From assembly GCF_018599195.1 (NCBI RefSeq), contig NZ_JAHFVK010000001.1:248001-312000 (forward strand): a stretch of 64,000 nucleotides of DNA, written 5' to 3'. Positions 27,727 to 37,107 of the stretch are shown here, piece after piece; position 1 is the first letter of the stretch, and each line of letters starts with the position of its first letter. The notes beneath the pieces are model-generated. The model was not told the origin of the DNA. It saw only the letters and a list, made by a program, of their open reading frames with translations, and did no database searches. This DNA is from Croceibacterium selenioxidans. Its GTDB lineage: Bacteria > Pseudomonadota > Alphaproteobacteria > Sphingomonadales > Sphingomonadaceae. The position numbers and the translations under genes were made by a program.

Positions 27727-28125
27727 GTGCGCCGCATCCCGTTCATGGCTATCGCCCTTATCCTCGGAAGCTCGGCGATGCTCGCCGCACAAGCCCCTCG
27801 GCCCCCTGGCAGCACGCGCACCGATCTTCAGCGTCATGATCTCAGCATACCGGGTTGGGAGACCATCCAAGCGCGCGTCGATTTCGCGCCTGGAGCCAAC
27901 TTCCCTGCGCATCGCCATCCGGGCGAGGAAATCATCTACGTGCTCGAAGGTATCCTCGAATACCAACTCGAAGGGCAGCCGCCCAAGACTTTGATGGCCG
28001 GCGACGTCCTCTACGTACCTGCGCGGGTGATTCATTCGGCGCGGAACGTCGGCACCACGCAGGGCAGCGAACTGGCGACTTACGTGGTAGAGAAGGGTAA
28101 ACCGCTGACCGAATTCGCTGAATGA
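27727..28125 (+). CDS. Secreted cupin-domain protein
   Basis: A small 132 aa protein with a signal peptide ([18 protein letters not shown] to LAAQ) and a single cupin barrel. Motif 1 is [16 protein letters not shown] and motif 2 is around [16 protein letters not shown]; the histidines and glutamate needed for metal binding are present. The GTG start at 27727 is supported by GAGGGAG 7 bases upstream and by the signal peptide. It lies between the epoxide hydrolase and msrB genes. Secreted single cupins like this have no settled function. Confidence 0.78.
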   Translation: MRRIPFMAIALILGSSAMLAAQAPRPPGSTRTDLQRHDLSIPGWETIQARVDFAPGANFPAHRHPGEEIIYVLEGILEYQLEGQPPKTLMAGDVLYVPARVIHSARNVGTTQGSELATYVVEKGKPLTEFAE

Positions 28126-28147
28126 GCCCCATGACAAGGACCCGTGC

Positions 28148-28633
28148 ATGACCGATTCCGCGACACTTCAGTTCGATCTGACCCCGCCCACCGAGGAAGA
28201 GTTCGCCCGCCTCGCCGCCGACCTTGGAGAGGATGAGCGCGAGGTCCTGCTCGAACATGGGACCGAAGCGCCCTTCTGCGGCGTGTTCCTCACCGAGAAG
28301 CGTCCGGGTGTCTACACCTGCCGGCTCTGCGGGTTGCCCCTGTTCCACGGAGGAACCAAGTTCGAAAGCGGCACCGGCTGGCCCAGCTTCACTCAGCCCT
28401 ACGATCCGGATCACCTCGAATACATCCGTGACACGAGCTACGGGATGGTTCGCACCGAGATCGTCTGCGCCCGTTGCGGTTCGCATCAAGGCCATGTCTT
28501 CCCCGACGGCCCCCCGCCGACGGGCGAGCGCTACTGCATCAACTCGGTATCGCTCGAATTCACGCCCAACGGCGACCCTTTGCCGGACAAGCTCGGCCGA
28601 GGGGCGCCTGAGGGTGAAGCCTTGAGCGGCTAG
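28148..28633 (+). CDS. msrB: Peptide-methionine (R)-S-oxide reductase MsrB
   Basis: Reduces methionine R-sulfoxide in proteins. The 161 aa protein has two zinc-binding CxxC pairs (CRLC and CARC), the substrate segment GTGWPSF and the catalytic cysteine in [11 protein letters not shown]. There is no signal peptide, so it is cytoplasmic. It starts 22 bases after the cupin gene and may share its transcript. No msrA is in the window. Confidence 0.95.
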   Translation: MTDSATLQFDLTPPTEEEFARLAADLGEDEREVLLEHGTEAPFCGVFLTEKRPGVYTCRLCGLPLFHGGTKFESGTGWPSFTQPYDPDHLEYIRDTSYGMVRTEIVCARCGSHQGHVFPDGPPPTGERYCINSVSLEFTPNGDPLPDKLGRGAPEGEALSG

Positions 28634-28679
28634 AGGTCCCACGCGAGGCGGGGGCGAAAGGCGGATTGACGAGCCTGGC

Positions 28680-29861
28680 CTAGCCTTCCGCCACGCAGAG
28701 TTCCTGTCTCCGGCGCGCCGATGGTCGCCTGCTTGCGATCAGCACGCCAGCAAGTCCCAGCGCTGAGGTTATCGCGCCCGCGAGCGCGACCATGGGATAA
28801 CCGAGCCCCGCGGCAATCACTCCACCGCCCAGCGCGGCGCCGAGGGCATTGCCGAGATTGAAGGCACCGATATTGACCGATGAGGCAAGGGTCGGCGCGT
28901 CTGCGGCGGCGGTCATCACCTGCACTTGCAACGGTGGCACCAGGGCGAAGCTCGCCACTCCCCACAGAAAGATCAGCACGGCCGCCGGACCAGCCTGAGG
29001 CATGAGTAGCGCAAAGGCTATCAGGATCGCCGAGAGACATCCCAGCGTGACGATGAGCGTACGATCCACCGAACGATCGGCGAACTTGCCGCCCAACCAA
29101 TTGCCGACCGTGAGACCCACGCCATAGGTGACGAGCATGGATGTCACGAACCCCAGCGAAGCCTGGGTCTCGTCGCGCAGGATCGGCACGATGTATGTGA
29201 AGACGGTGAACATGGCACTCGAACCCACGACGGTCAGGGCGAGGGCGCCCAACACTTTACCGCGGGTCAGTACGAGCAACTCTGCCCTGACGTTCGCCCC
29301 CTTGGGTGCGGGCAGATCCGGCAAGGTCAGCCTCAGCGATGCCATGGTCACTACGCCCAGAGCGGCGATCCCCCAGAAGGACGCTCGCCAGCCGAGGTGC
29401 TCGCCGGCCCAGGTCGCCAGCGGCACACCTACGACATTGGCAATCGTCAGCCCCATGAACATCGCGGCGACGGCTGCCGCCTGGCGCTGAGGCGGGACCA
29501 GGCTTGCCGCTACGATCGAGCCGACGCCGAAGAATGCGCCATGGTTGAGCGAGGCCAGGACACGCGCTGCCAATAGCAGGCCATAACTGTGTGATACGGC
29601 CGCCAAAGCATTGCCGAGCGTGAATATCGCGGCGAGGCCGATCAGCAGTGTCCGGCGCGGCACTCGCCCAGTGGTGAGTGTCATGAGCGGCGCACCGAGC
29701 ATCACGCCCAGGGCATAAGCGCTGATCAGTAACCCAGCCGCCGGGATCGAAACGCCGAGGTCGTTCGCGATCACCGGCAGTAATCCCATCGGCGCGAACT
29801 CCGTCACCCCGATGCTGAAGGCGCCTACCGCCAGGGCGATAAGCCCAGAGTTGAGTTTCAT
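28680..29861 (-). CDS. MFS transporter, DHA1 (AraJ/chloramphenicol-efflux) type
   Basis: Inner-membrane proton-driven exporter of 393 aa with 12 predicted helices. A motif-A-like loop between helices 2 and 3 (TTGRVPRRTLLIG) and the N-terminal GVTEFAPMGLLP are typical of the AraJ/YdhP group of drug or sugar efflux proteins. It starts 13 bases after the aldo/keto reductase gene and is almost certainly co-transcribed with it. The divergent LysR gene is the likely regulator. The substrate is not evident. Confidence 0.85.
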   Translation of the reverse strand: MKLNSGLIALAVGAFSIGVTEFAPMGLLPVIANDLGVSIPAAGLLISAYALGVMLGAPLMTLTTGRVPRRTLLIGLAAIFTLGNALAAVSHSYGLLLAARVLASLNHGAFFGVGSIVAASLVPPQRQAAAVAAMFMGLTIANVVGVPLATWAGEHLGWRASFWGIAALGVVTMASLRLTLPDLPAPKGANVRAELLVLTRGKVLGALALTVVGSSAMFTVFTYIVPILRDETQASLGFVTSMLVTYGVGLTVGNWLGGKFADRSVDRTLIVTLGCLSAILIAFALLMPQAGPAAVLIFLWGVASFALVPPLQVQVMTAAADAPTLASSVNIGAFNLGNALGAALGGGVIAAGLGYPMVALAGAITSALGLAGVLIASRRPSARRRQELCVAEG

Positions 29862-29874
29862 CTTTACCCTCCTC

Positions 29875-30909
29875 TCAGACCAGCGGGGGGTTCAGGCGGG
29901 CAAAGCCCTCTTGTTGGCGGTACGGCGTGTGGGGATAGGGAGGCAGCACGTCGCTGGCCGCGTCGAGTGCTGTGATCTGCTCAGACGTTAGCGACCAGCC
30001 TACCGCGCCGAGGTTCTGCCGAAGCTGCGCCTCGTTGCGAGCGCCGATGATGACGGAGGACACAGTGGGGCGCTGAAGCAGCCAGTTGATCGCGATCTGG
30101 GGCACGGACTTGCCGGTTTCCGCCGCGACCCACTCCAAGGCATCCACTACCCGGTAGAGCAACTCAGCCTCGACCGGCGGCGCGAACTGTTCGGTCTCGT
30201 GCAACCGGCTGCCTTCCGGAATCGGACGATCGCGGCCGATCTTCCCCGTGAGGCGACCCCAGCCGAGGGGACTCCACACGAGTGCGCCAATTCCCTGATC
30301 GGCTGCCAACGGCATCAGGTCTGCCTCGTACGCCCTGCCGATCAAGGAATAGTAGACTTGATGAGCTACCAGGCGCTGCCAACCGTGGCGTTCCGCCGCG
30401 GCCTGCGCCTTCATCAATTGCCAGCCAGGGTAGTTCGAAACGCCCGCGTAGCGGACCTTCCCCGCGGTGATCAGCAGGTCGAGCGTGCCCATCAGTTCCT
30501 CGACGGGTGTGGACGCGTCGAAAGCATGGAGCTGTAACAGGTCGATGTAATCCGTCCCCAACCGCCGCAGCGAATCCTCGACCGCCCGGAAAAGACGCGC
30601 GCGCGAGACGCCCCAATCCTGCGGTCCGTCGCCCATCGGCAGGCCGGTCTTGGTGGAGATCAGCACTGCATCACGCCGCCCGCGGATGGCTTGCCCCAGC
30701 ACCTCCTCGGAAGCGCCGTTCGAATAGACGTCGGCCGTGTCGAACAAGGTGACCCCGGCATCCAGGCAGATGTCGATCAGGCGCCGAGCCTCTGCCGCGT
30801 CGCTTTGGCCCCAGGCGCTGAATAGCGGTCCCTTGCCACCGAAAGTGCCGGTGCCGAAGCTCAAAGCCGGAACACGCAGGCCGGAGGCCCCAAGTTGACG
30901 ATAGTCCAT
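29875..30909 (-). CDS. Aldo/keto reductase
   Basis: NADPH-dependent oxidoreductase of 344 aa with TIM-barrel signatures. The catalytic set is Asp and Tyr in DTADVYSNG, Lys in STKTG and His in LLQLHAFD. The cofactor segment near the C-terminus reads SVIIGARNEAQLRQNL. It resembles the YajO/IolS-like AKR group. It heads the AKR-MFS operon and is divergent from a LysR regulator across 84 bases, a common arrangement for reductases induced by an aldehyde or quinone. Confidence 0.9.
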   Translation of the reverse strand: MDYRQLGASGLRVPALSFGTGTFGGKGPLFSAWGQSDAAEARRLIDICLDAGVTLFDTADVYSNGASEEVLGQAIRGRRDAVLISTKTGLPMGDGPQDWGVSRARLFRAVEDSLRRLGTDYIDLLQLHAFDASTPVEELMGTLDLLITAGKVRYAGVSNYPGWQLMKAQAAAERHGWQRLVAHQVYYSLIGRAYEADLMPLAADQGIGALVWSPLGWGRLTGKIGRDRPIPEGSRLHETEQFAPPVEAELLYRVVDALEWVAAETGKSVPQIAINWLLQRPTVSSVIIGARNEAQLRQNLGAVGWSLTSEQITALDAASDVLPPYPHTPYRQQEGFARLNPPLV

Positions 30910-30993
30910 AGATCACCTTTTGCTAACTTCGGTGCATAGATGGACACGACGTAGACGGCAGACTAGCGACGCCGAACGCGAAGGGTTTTTGCG

Positions 30994-31899
30994 ATGGATG
31001 CAAAGCTGGCAGGTGGATCGGACAGGGCGCGAGCTCTGGCGCTGTTCGCGGCCGTGGTGGAACAGGGCAGCTTTTCGGGCGCCGGCCGCTTGTTCGAGAT
31101 GAGCCCATCGGCCGTCAGTCGGGCCATCGATCGGATCGAGGCGCGATTGGGGGTTCGCCTGTTGCTCCGCTCGACAAGAGCGCTGTCCCTCACTTCAGAA
31201 GGGCTGACTTATCTCCAGGCCGCCCGGCGCATCCTTGCCGATCTCGACGACGCCGAGCAGCAGATTGCGGATCGGGGCACGCCGCGTGGCCGGCTGCGCG
31301 TCAACGCGGCGCTCGCGCATGGCCGACTTTGCGTGGTGCCTCTCCTGGGTGAGTTCGCCGCGCTCTACCCGGAGATCCTTATCGATATCGCGCTGACCGA
31401 TACCCTGGTGAACGTCGCGGCGGGCGAGGCCGACGTAGCGATCCGCTTCGGTCCGCTCGCGGACAGCACGCTCACGGCTCGCAAGCTCGGCGAGAACCGC
31501 CGGGTGATCGTCGCTTCGCCCGACTATCTTGCGCGGCATGGCACCCCGCGGGTGCCGGACGATCTACATGGACACAATTGCCTCAATTTCAATTTTCGCC
31601 GCGTCGAGCCGGTGTGGCCGTTCCGCGTTGACGGGCAGGACCTGGCCCTGTCGGTCAAGGGCAATATCGAAGCGAACAACGGCGAGACCCTGGGCCAATT
31701 GGCAGCATCAGGTGTCGGCCTGGCGCGGGTCGGCTGCTTCAGCGTGGCTGAGGAGTTGAGCCGCGGACAACTCGTCCGCGTTCTCGAGGAATTCAACCCC
31801 GGCGACGTCGAGCTGATCCACGCGGTGTTCGTCGGCGGCGCCGCGATACCGGCGCGCGTCCGAGTCTTTGTGGACTTCCTGGCGAAGCACTTGCGCTGA
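30994..31899 (+). CDS. LysR-family transcriptional regulator
   Basis: A 301 aa regulator with an N-terminal winged helix-turn-helix (about residues 10-68: LALFAAVVEQGSFSGAGRLF followed by SPSAVSRAIDRIEARLGVRLL) and a C-terminal periplasmic-binding-like effector domain (about 95-295). It is transcribed divergently from the AKR-MFS operon, so it probably controls that operon and itself. I looked for a symmetric T-N11-A site in the 84-base gap and found none that stood out. Confidence 0.9.
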   Translation: MDAKLAGGSDRARALALFAAVVEQGSFSGAGRLFEMSPSAVSRAIDRIEARLGVRLLLRSTRALSLTSEGLTYLQAARRILADLDDAEQQIADRGTPRGRLRVNAALAHGRLCVVPLLGEFAALYPEILIDIALTDTLVNVAAGEADVAIRFGPLADSTLTARKLGENRRVIVASPDYLARHGTPRVPDDLHGHNCLNFNFRRVEPVWPFRVDGQDLALSVKGNIEANNGETLGQLAASGVGLARVGCFSVAEELSRGQLVRVLEEFNPGDVELIHAVFVGGAAIPARVRVFVDFLAKHLR

Positions 31900-31922
31900 C
31901 CGTCGCCTGCGCAGGGGCTGGA

Positions 31923-33314
31923 TCAGCCGATCACCCCGAAGAGGTCGTGCGCGTCGGCATCCTCGACGGTGACCTGCACGATGTCGCCCGGCTGCAGCGT
32001 GACCGGCACGTTGCGGAGGTAGACCGCACCGTCGATCTCAGGCGCATCGGCCTGGCTGCGGCCGGTGGCGCCGATGTCACCATCTTCATCGGGCTCCCCG
32101 ACTTCGTCGATGATTACCGGCAGGGTGCGGCCGATCTTGGCCTGGAGCTTGGCAGCGCTGATCCGCTCGGTCACTTCCATGATCCGGGCGTAGCGCTCTT
32201 CCTTGAGCGCTTCGGGCACCTGGTCCGGCAAGTCGTTGGCGGCCGCGCCGGCCACGGGTTCGAAACGGAAGGCGCCCACGCGGTCCAGCTGAGCGTGGTC
32301 GAGCCAGTCGAGCAAGTATTCGAAGTCTTCCTCGGTCTCTCCGGGGAAGCCGACGACAAAGCTGCTGCGGATCGTGAGGTCGGGCACGATCTGGCGCCAG
32401 GCCTTGATCCGCTCAAGCACCTTGGCCTCGTTGGCCGGGCGCTTCATCGCCTTGAGCACCTTGGGGCTCGCGTGCTGGAACGGGATGTCGAGGTAAGGAG
32501 TCAGCAACCCCTCTGCCATCAGCGGAATGACCGCGTCGACGTGAGGGTAGGGGTAGACGTAGTGCATCCGCACCCACGGCGTTTCGCCCTGCGGAGTGCG
32601 GAGCTGTCCGAGCTCGCGGGCGAGGTCGGTCATGTGGGCGCGGACCGGGCTGCCCTTCCACATCTGCTCCTGGTGGCGAATGTCGACGCCATAGGCACTG
32701 GTGTCCTGGCTGATGACCAGCAGCTCCTTGGTGCCGGCCGCGACCAGCTTTTCGGCCTCGCGTAGCACGGCATCGATGCGTCGGCTGGCTAGCTTCCCGC
32801 GCAGGTGCGGGATGATGCAGAAGGCGCAGGAGTGATTACAGCCCTCGGAAATCTTGAGGTAGCTGTAGTGACGCGGGGTGAGCTTGATCCCCCCTTCATC
32901 GGGTTGCGGGATCAGGTCGACGAACGGGCCCTGGGTCGGCGGCGCCGCCTCGTGGACGGCTTCGACCACCTGTTCGTACTGGTGGGCGCCGGTCACGGCG
33001 AGCACTTCGGGGAAGCGAGCGCGGATCACGTCGGCCTCGTCACCCATGCAGCCAGTCACGATCACGCGGCCGTTCTCGGCAATGGCTTCGCCGATCGCCT
33101 CGAGGCTTTCCTCCTTGGCGGAATCGAGGAAGCCGCAGGTGTTGACCACGACCACGTCGGCGCCCTCGTAATCGGGGCTCATGGCATAGCCATCGGCGCG
33201 TAGGCGCGTGAGGATGCGCTCGGAATCGACCAGGGCCTTGGGACAGCCAAGGCTGACCATGCCGATCTTCTTCGCCTCCGGAATGGAGCGAACGTCTGGA
33301 GTTGCTGATGCCAC
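31923..33314 (-). CDS. rimO: Ribosomal protein S12 methylthiotransferase RimO
   Basis: Radical SAM enzyme adding a methylthio group to an aspartate of ribosomal protein S12. The 463 aa protein has an N-terminal MTTase domain with cysteines in [27 protein letters not shown] and [10 protein letters not shown], then the radical SAM motif CNHSCAFC near residue 165, and a C-terminal TRAM domain. The [10 protein letters not shown] segment favours RimO over MiaB. It is a single gene, convergent with the LysR gene. Confidence 0.93.
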   Translation of the reverse strand: MASATPDVRSIPEAKKIGMVSLGCPKALVDSERILTRLRADGYAMSPDYEGADVVVVNTCGFLDSAKEESLEAIGEAIAENGRVIVTGCMGDEADVIRARFPEVLAVTGAHQYEQVVEAVHEAAPPTQGPFVDLIPQPDEGGIKLTPRHYSYLKISEGCNHSCAFCIIPHLRGKLASRRIDAVLREAEKLVAAGTKELLVISQDTSAYGVDIRHQEQMWKGSPVRAHMTDLARELGQLRTPQGETPWVRMHYVYPYPHVDAVIPLMAEGLLTPYLDIPFQHASPKVLKAMKRPANEAKVLERIKAWRQIVPDLTIRSSFVVGFPGETEEDFEYLLDWLDHAQLDRVGAFRFEPVAGAAANDLPDQVPEALKEERYARIMEVTERISAAKLQAKIGRTLPVIIDEVGEPDEDGDIGATGRSQADAPEIDGAVYLRNVPVTLQPGDIVQVTVEDADAHDLFGVIG

Positions 33315-33420
33315 GATGGCCGCGCCCCTACACCCAAACCGCGGTTTGCGCTAGGGTGGTGAAAGGTACCGCGCTCAAGTAGCCGAAGGCGATAGCGCGA
33401 CTAAGGATCCGGAGGGGAAT

Positions 33421-33837
33421 ATGGGACCCGTCAATTGGCTCGCGGTCGTACTCGGCGCAGTGGCGTTTTTCGCGGTTGGGGCGGTCTGGTACAGCTTTCT
33501 GTTCAGCAAGGCCTGGCAGCGCGAAGTCGGCATGGGCGAGGCGGAGAAAGCTGCCGCCCAGGCCAAAGGCGCTAGTCACTTCGTCACGATCATGGGCTTG
33601 ACCCTGGTGCTGGAGCTGATCGTGTCGTGGATGCTGGGGCACCTGGTCGCCCGCACCAGTCCTTCGCCTCACGTGATCATGATGTTCGCGGTGGGGTTCG
33701 GCGCGTTCCTCATGACGCCCGCGATCGGGATCAACTACCTTTACCAGAACCGCTCGCTGAAGCTGTTCCTGATCGATGCCGGCCACTTCATCGTCGGCAC
33801 GGCGGCGATGGGCGCGGTGCACGTGTTTTTGAGCTAA
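33421..33837 (+). CDS. DUF1761 family membrane protein
   Basis: A 138 aa protein with four predicted transmembrane helices (starting at NWLAVVLGAVAFFAVGAVW) and the WYSFLFSKAWQ segment after helix 1 that is characteristic of DUF1761. The function of the family is unknown. It is a single gene, divergent from rimO and convergent with the potassium channel gene. Confidence 0.8.
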   Translation: MGPVNWLAVVLGAVAFFAVGAVWYSFLFSKAWQREVGMGEAEKAAAQAKGASHFVTIMGLTLVLELIVSWMLGHLVARTSPSPHVIMMFAVGFGAFLMTPAIGINYLYQNRSLKLFLIDAGHFIVGTAAMGAVHVFLS

Positions 33838-33854
33838 CCCGCCAGGGCTTCCGT

Positions 33855-33868
33855 TCCCGCTTGCGGGA
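33855..33868. repeat. Short GC hairpin between convergent genes
   Basis: TCCCGC-TT-GCGGGA, followed by GGGG, lies between the DUF1761 and channel genes. The same CCCGCTTGCGGGAGGGG wording is, from memory, common in sphingomonad intergenic regions. It may act as a bidirectional terminator but has no T-run. Confidence 0.4.
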
Positions 33869-33877
33869 GGGGAGCCG

Positions 33878-34960
33878 CTATGGCGTGGTCTCACACTCGG
33901 TCGCTTCGGTCGGCTTGATCTCGACCACGAGGTCCCCGGCCTGGAGCGATCGGGCCTCGGCCTCCCAGAAACCGTAGGGTTTGCCGTCACGGTAGAGCCG
34001 GAGGCCTTGGCCGCCCGTGGCGAGATTGTGGAGCGACTTGCCGACCTCCTCCGGATGCACCGGTCGCTCGACCAGTTGGACCTTGCCGCTGACCGAGGCG
34101 AGATCGGCGAGATATTCGGCGACATGCGCCCCTTGCGAACTGCCCGCGAGCAGCAAGCCGGTGAAGCGGACGGGGTTGATCACATTGTCGGCGCCGGCCT
34201 GTATCGCGAGAATCTCGTTGTCGGTGGCGCGGATGACGACGCTGATCGGCACGCCCGGTGCAAGATGACGGGCGGTCAGCACGATCAGGATCGAGGCATC
34301 GTCTCGCCCGGCTGAGACCAGCACGGAGCGCGCCTTGGCGATCTGCACGGCAATGAGATGCTCGTCGCGCGTGGCATCGGCCTCGATCACGTTGCAGCCC
34401 AGTTCTTCGGCCGCTTCGAGCCGTTCGGGGTCGGTGTCCATGACGACAATGCATTCGGGATCCGTCCCCCGGGCGATCAGCTCAGCCACCGCCTCGGCGC
34501 CGGAGATGCCGTAGCCGAGCACGACGATGTGGTCCGAAAGCTGTTCCTGGATGCGAGCCATGCGCCATTTCTCCCAACCATGCTTGATGACGAAATTATA
34601 AGCCGCGCCAACGAAGATGAAGAGCACTGCCACGCGGATCGGAGTGACGATCACCGCTTCCACCAGCCGTGCGCTGTTGCTGACCGGGGCGATGTCGCCA
34701 AACCCCGTCGTGGTGATCGAGATCATCGTGAAATAGAACACGTCGAGGAAGCTGACATGACCGTCGTGGCTGTCCACGAGTCCATCCCGGCCGATCCAGT
34801 GGATCAGCACCACGATGAACACGAGGGCCAGCGCCGCGCCGAGACGCAGGCTGGCGTCGGCCCAGACCGGCACCTTGACCGCCCGGCGCAACGGGGTGAA
34901 CTTGCGGGCCCTTACCGACTGAGTGTGTTTCTGCTCCGTCGGATTGGGCCGCTCGATCAT
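33878..34960 (-). CDS. Two-helix potassium channel with RCK (TrkA-N) domain
   Basis: Inner-membrane channel of 360 aa. A first helix (about residues 38-58, ALALVFIVVLIHW), a pore loop with the filter-like motif TTTGFGD, and a second helix (about 105-125) form an Ion_trans_2 unit. A cytosolic RCK domain follows, with Rossmann motif VVLGYGISGAEA and DTDPERLEAAEELG, and a TrkA-C-like end. The filter has GFG in place of the classical GYG. The start overlaps the surE stop by 4 bases, so it is in the serS-surE operon. Confidence 0.85.
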   Translation of the reverse strand: MIERPNPTEQKHTQSVRARKFTPLRRAVKVPVWADASLRLGAALALVFIVVLIHWIGRDGLVDSHDGHVSFLDVFYFTMISITTTGFGDIAPVSNSARLVEAVIVTPIRVAVLFIFVGAAYNFVIKHGWEKWRMARIQEQLSDHIVVLGYGISGAEAVAELIARGTDPECIVVMDTDPERLEAAEELGCNVIEADATRDEHLIAVQIAKARSVLVSAGRDDASILIVLTARHLAPGVPISVVIRATDNEILAIQAGADNVINPVRFTGLLLAGSSQGAHVAEYLADLASVSGKVQLVERPVHPEEVGKSLHNLATGGQGLRLYRDGKPYGFWEAEARSLQAGDLVVEIKPTEATECETTP

Positions 34961-35712
34961 GCCGCGTAGCTCTCCGCCAGCGAACCGAGGGAGGCGTAAT
35001 GGGTAAGGTCGACATGGAGCGGGGTCACCGAGACATAACCCTCCGACACCGCTTCGAGATCCGTCCCGTGGTCGAGCGTATGCTCGATGTCCTCAAGCCC
35101 GAACCAGTAGTAGGGCCGCCCGCGCGGGTCGGTCCCCTCGAGCAACAGACCGCGCGCGTAGTCGTGGAAGCCCTGCCGCACGACGCGAATGCCCTTCACG
35201 TCCGCAGCGGCGAGCGCGGGAAAGTTCACGTTGATCACCGTGCGCTTGGCCATCTGCAGGTCTAGCAGGGGGGCAAGTACCTTCTGGGCCCATCCCTCGG
35301 CCGCTGCGAACCCGTGCCCGGCATCACGCATGACCTGGCTCAGCGCCACGGCGGGAATACCGGCGAGCGCCGCTTCCATCGCAGCGGAGATCGTGCCGGA
35401 GTACGTCACGTCGTCGGCGAGGTTCTCGCCATTGTTGACGCCTGAGATCACCAGGTCGGGCGGGCGATCGGGAAACAGCTTGCGCAGCGCCAGGTTCACC
35501 GAGTCCGTTGGTGTGCCTGTCACCGAATAGCGCTGCTTGCCATGTTCGCGCAGCCTGACTGGCAGGTGCAACGTCAGCGAGTGTCCGGCGCCGGAGTTCT
35601 CCTCTGCTGGAGCGCAGACCCAGACATCGTCCGACAGTTTGCGGGCGATGGCCTCCAGCACCTCGAACCCTGGGGCGTTGATGCCATCGTCGTTGGTGAG
35701 GAGGATGCGCAT
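34957..35712 (-). CDS. surE: 5'/3'-nucleotidase SurE
   Basis: Metal-dependent nucleoside monophosphate phosphatase, cytoplasmic, linked to stationary-phase survival. The 251 aa protein begins RILLTNDDGINAPG with the metal-binding Asp8 and Asp9, followed by ENSGAGHSLTL and ISGVNNGENLADDVTYSGT (metal-binding Asn). I set the start at the ATG at 35712, which shares one base with the serS stop; a frame extending further upstream runs inside serS and has no SurE character. In many proteobacteria serS or pcm neighbours surE in this way. Confidence 0.93.
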   Translation of the reverse strand: MRILLTNDDGINAPGFEVLEAIARKLSDDVWVCAPAEENSGAGHSLTLHLPVRLREHGKQRYSVTGTPTDSVNLALRKLFPDRPPDLVISGVNNGENLADDVTYSGTISAAMEAALAGIPAVALSQVMRDAGHGFAAAEGWAQKVLAPLLDLQMAKRTVINVNFPALAAADVKGIRVVRQGFHDYARGLLLEGTDPRGRPYYWFGLEDIEHTLDHGTDLEAVSEGYVSVTPLHVDLTHYASLGSLAESYAA

Positions 35713-36992
35713 CAGGTGGCTGGGACGAGCTTGTCGACCCCTCCCATATAGGCGGTGAGCGCCGCGGGAACGGCGACTGTGCCGTCCTCTTGCTGGTAGT
35801 TTTCCAGCACCGCCACCAGCGTCCGGCCTACCGCCAGGCCTGAGCCATTGAGCGTATGTACGAAGGCGGTCCCCTTCTGCCCTTCGGGCCGGTAGCGCGC
35901 GTTCATGCGCCGCGCCTGATAGTCGCCGCACCAGCTGATCGAGCTGATCTCGCGATAGGCGTCCTGCCCCGGCAACCAGACTTCGAGGTCGAACGTCTTC
36001 TTGGCCCCCGCGCCCATGTCGCCCGCGCAGAGCAGCATCTTGCGATAAGGCAAGCCGAGCGTCTCCAGGATCGCTTCGGCGGATTCGACCATGTGACCGT
36101 GTTCGGCCTGCCAGTCTTCGGGACGGCAGATCGTGACCAGCTCCACCTTTTCGAACTGGTGCTGGCGGATGAAGCCGCGCGTATCCTTGCCCGCGGCGCC
36201 TGCCTCCGAGCGGAAGCACGGGGTGAGGGCGGTGAGGCGGATCGGTTGCGACAGGTCGTCGAGGATCTGTTCGCGCACCGAGTTGGTCAAACTGACCTCG
36301 GCCGTCGGGATCAGCCAGCGGCCATCGGTCGTTCGAAACAAGTCATCGGCGAACTTGGGCAGCTGGCCGGTCCCGAAGACGGTTTCATCGCGCACCAGCA
36401 GCGGTGGGGCGCACTCGACATAACCCCTTTGGGCAGTGTGGAAGTCGAGCATGAACTGGGCGAGCGCCCGGTGCAGCCGCGCCATCGATCCGCGCAGGAA
36501 TGTGAAGCGCGCCCCGCTCATCGCAGCACCGGTCTCGAAATCCAGGCCCAGCGGGGGGCCGAGGTCGGCATGCTCCTGGGGTTCGAAGGCGAAGTTGCGT
36601 TGCTCGCCCCATCGCGCGACTTCGAGATTGCCCGTCTCGTCTTCGCCGTCGGGTATGTCCTCGGCCGGGATGTTGGGGATCGCGGCAAGCAGTTCGTCGA
36701 GCTCCGCGCCCAGCGCCCGGTCTTCGTCTTCCAGCGCCGGCAGAGTGTCCTTCAGCTGCGCCACTTCGGCCTTGAGCGCTTCGGCGGTGGCGGTGTCACC
36801 CTTGCCCATGGCGGCACCGATGGCCTTCGAGGCTTCGTTGCGGCGAGCCTGGGACTCCTGCACCCGGGTTGTTACCGAGCGGCGACGTTCGTCCAGCTCG
36901 AGGATGCGGGCCGCAATCGGCTCCACTCCGCGTCGGGCAAGGCCGGCATCGAAAGCCTGCGGGTTTTCGCGAATGGCGCGTAGATCATGCAT
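35712..36992 (-). CDS. serS: Serine--tRNA ligase
   Basis: Class II aminoacyl-tRNA synthetase of 426 aa. The N-terminal antiparallel coiled coil (about residues 25-105) binds the long variable arm of tRNA-Ser. The catalytic core shows motif 2 [17 protein letters not shown], the segment [10 protein letters not shown], and motif 3 [19 protein letters not shown]. It heads the serS-surE-channel operon. Confidence 0.97.
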   Translation of the reverse strand: MHDLRAIRENPQAFDAGLARRGVEPIAARILELDERRRSVTTRVQESQARRNEASKAIGAAMGKGDTATAEALKAEVAQLKDTLPALEDEDRALGAELDELLAAIPNIPAEDIPDGEDETGNLEVARWGEQRNFAFEPQEHADLGPPLGLDFETGAAMSGARFTFLRGSMARLHRALAQFMLDFHTAQRGYVECAPPLLVRDETVFGTGQLPKFADDLFRTTDGRWLIPTAEVSLTNSVREQILDDLSQPIRLTALTPCFRSEAGAAGKDTRGFIRQHQFEKVELVTICRPEDWQAEHGHMVESAEAILETLGLPYRKMLLCAGDMGAGAKKTFDLEVWLPGQDAYREISSISWCGDYQARRMNARYRPEGQKGTAFVHTLNGSGLAVGRTLVAVLENYQQEDGTVAVPAALTAYMGGVDKLVPAT

Positions 36993-37107
36993 GGTCGCGG
37001 CCTATGCCCGTTGCCCCCGGATATTGTCCAGTGGAGAGCGAGTTTCGCGCCGACCGCTGGGCCAATATCCCTCGGGCCTACCCCCTTCGCCCATTTGAAA
37101 TAGCGAA

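Noticed and set aside
30910-30993. LysR T-N11-A operator between the LysR and aldo/keto reductase genes
   Set aside because: Only T-N11-A matches without dyad symmetry, which occur by chance.
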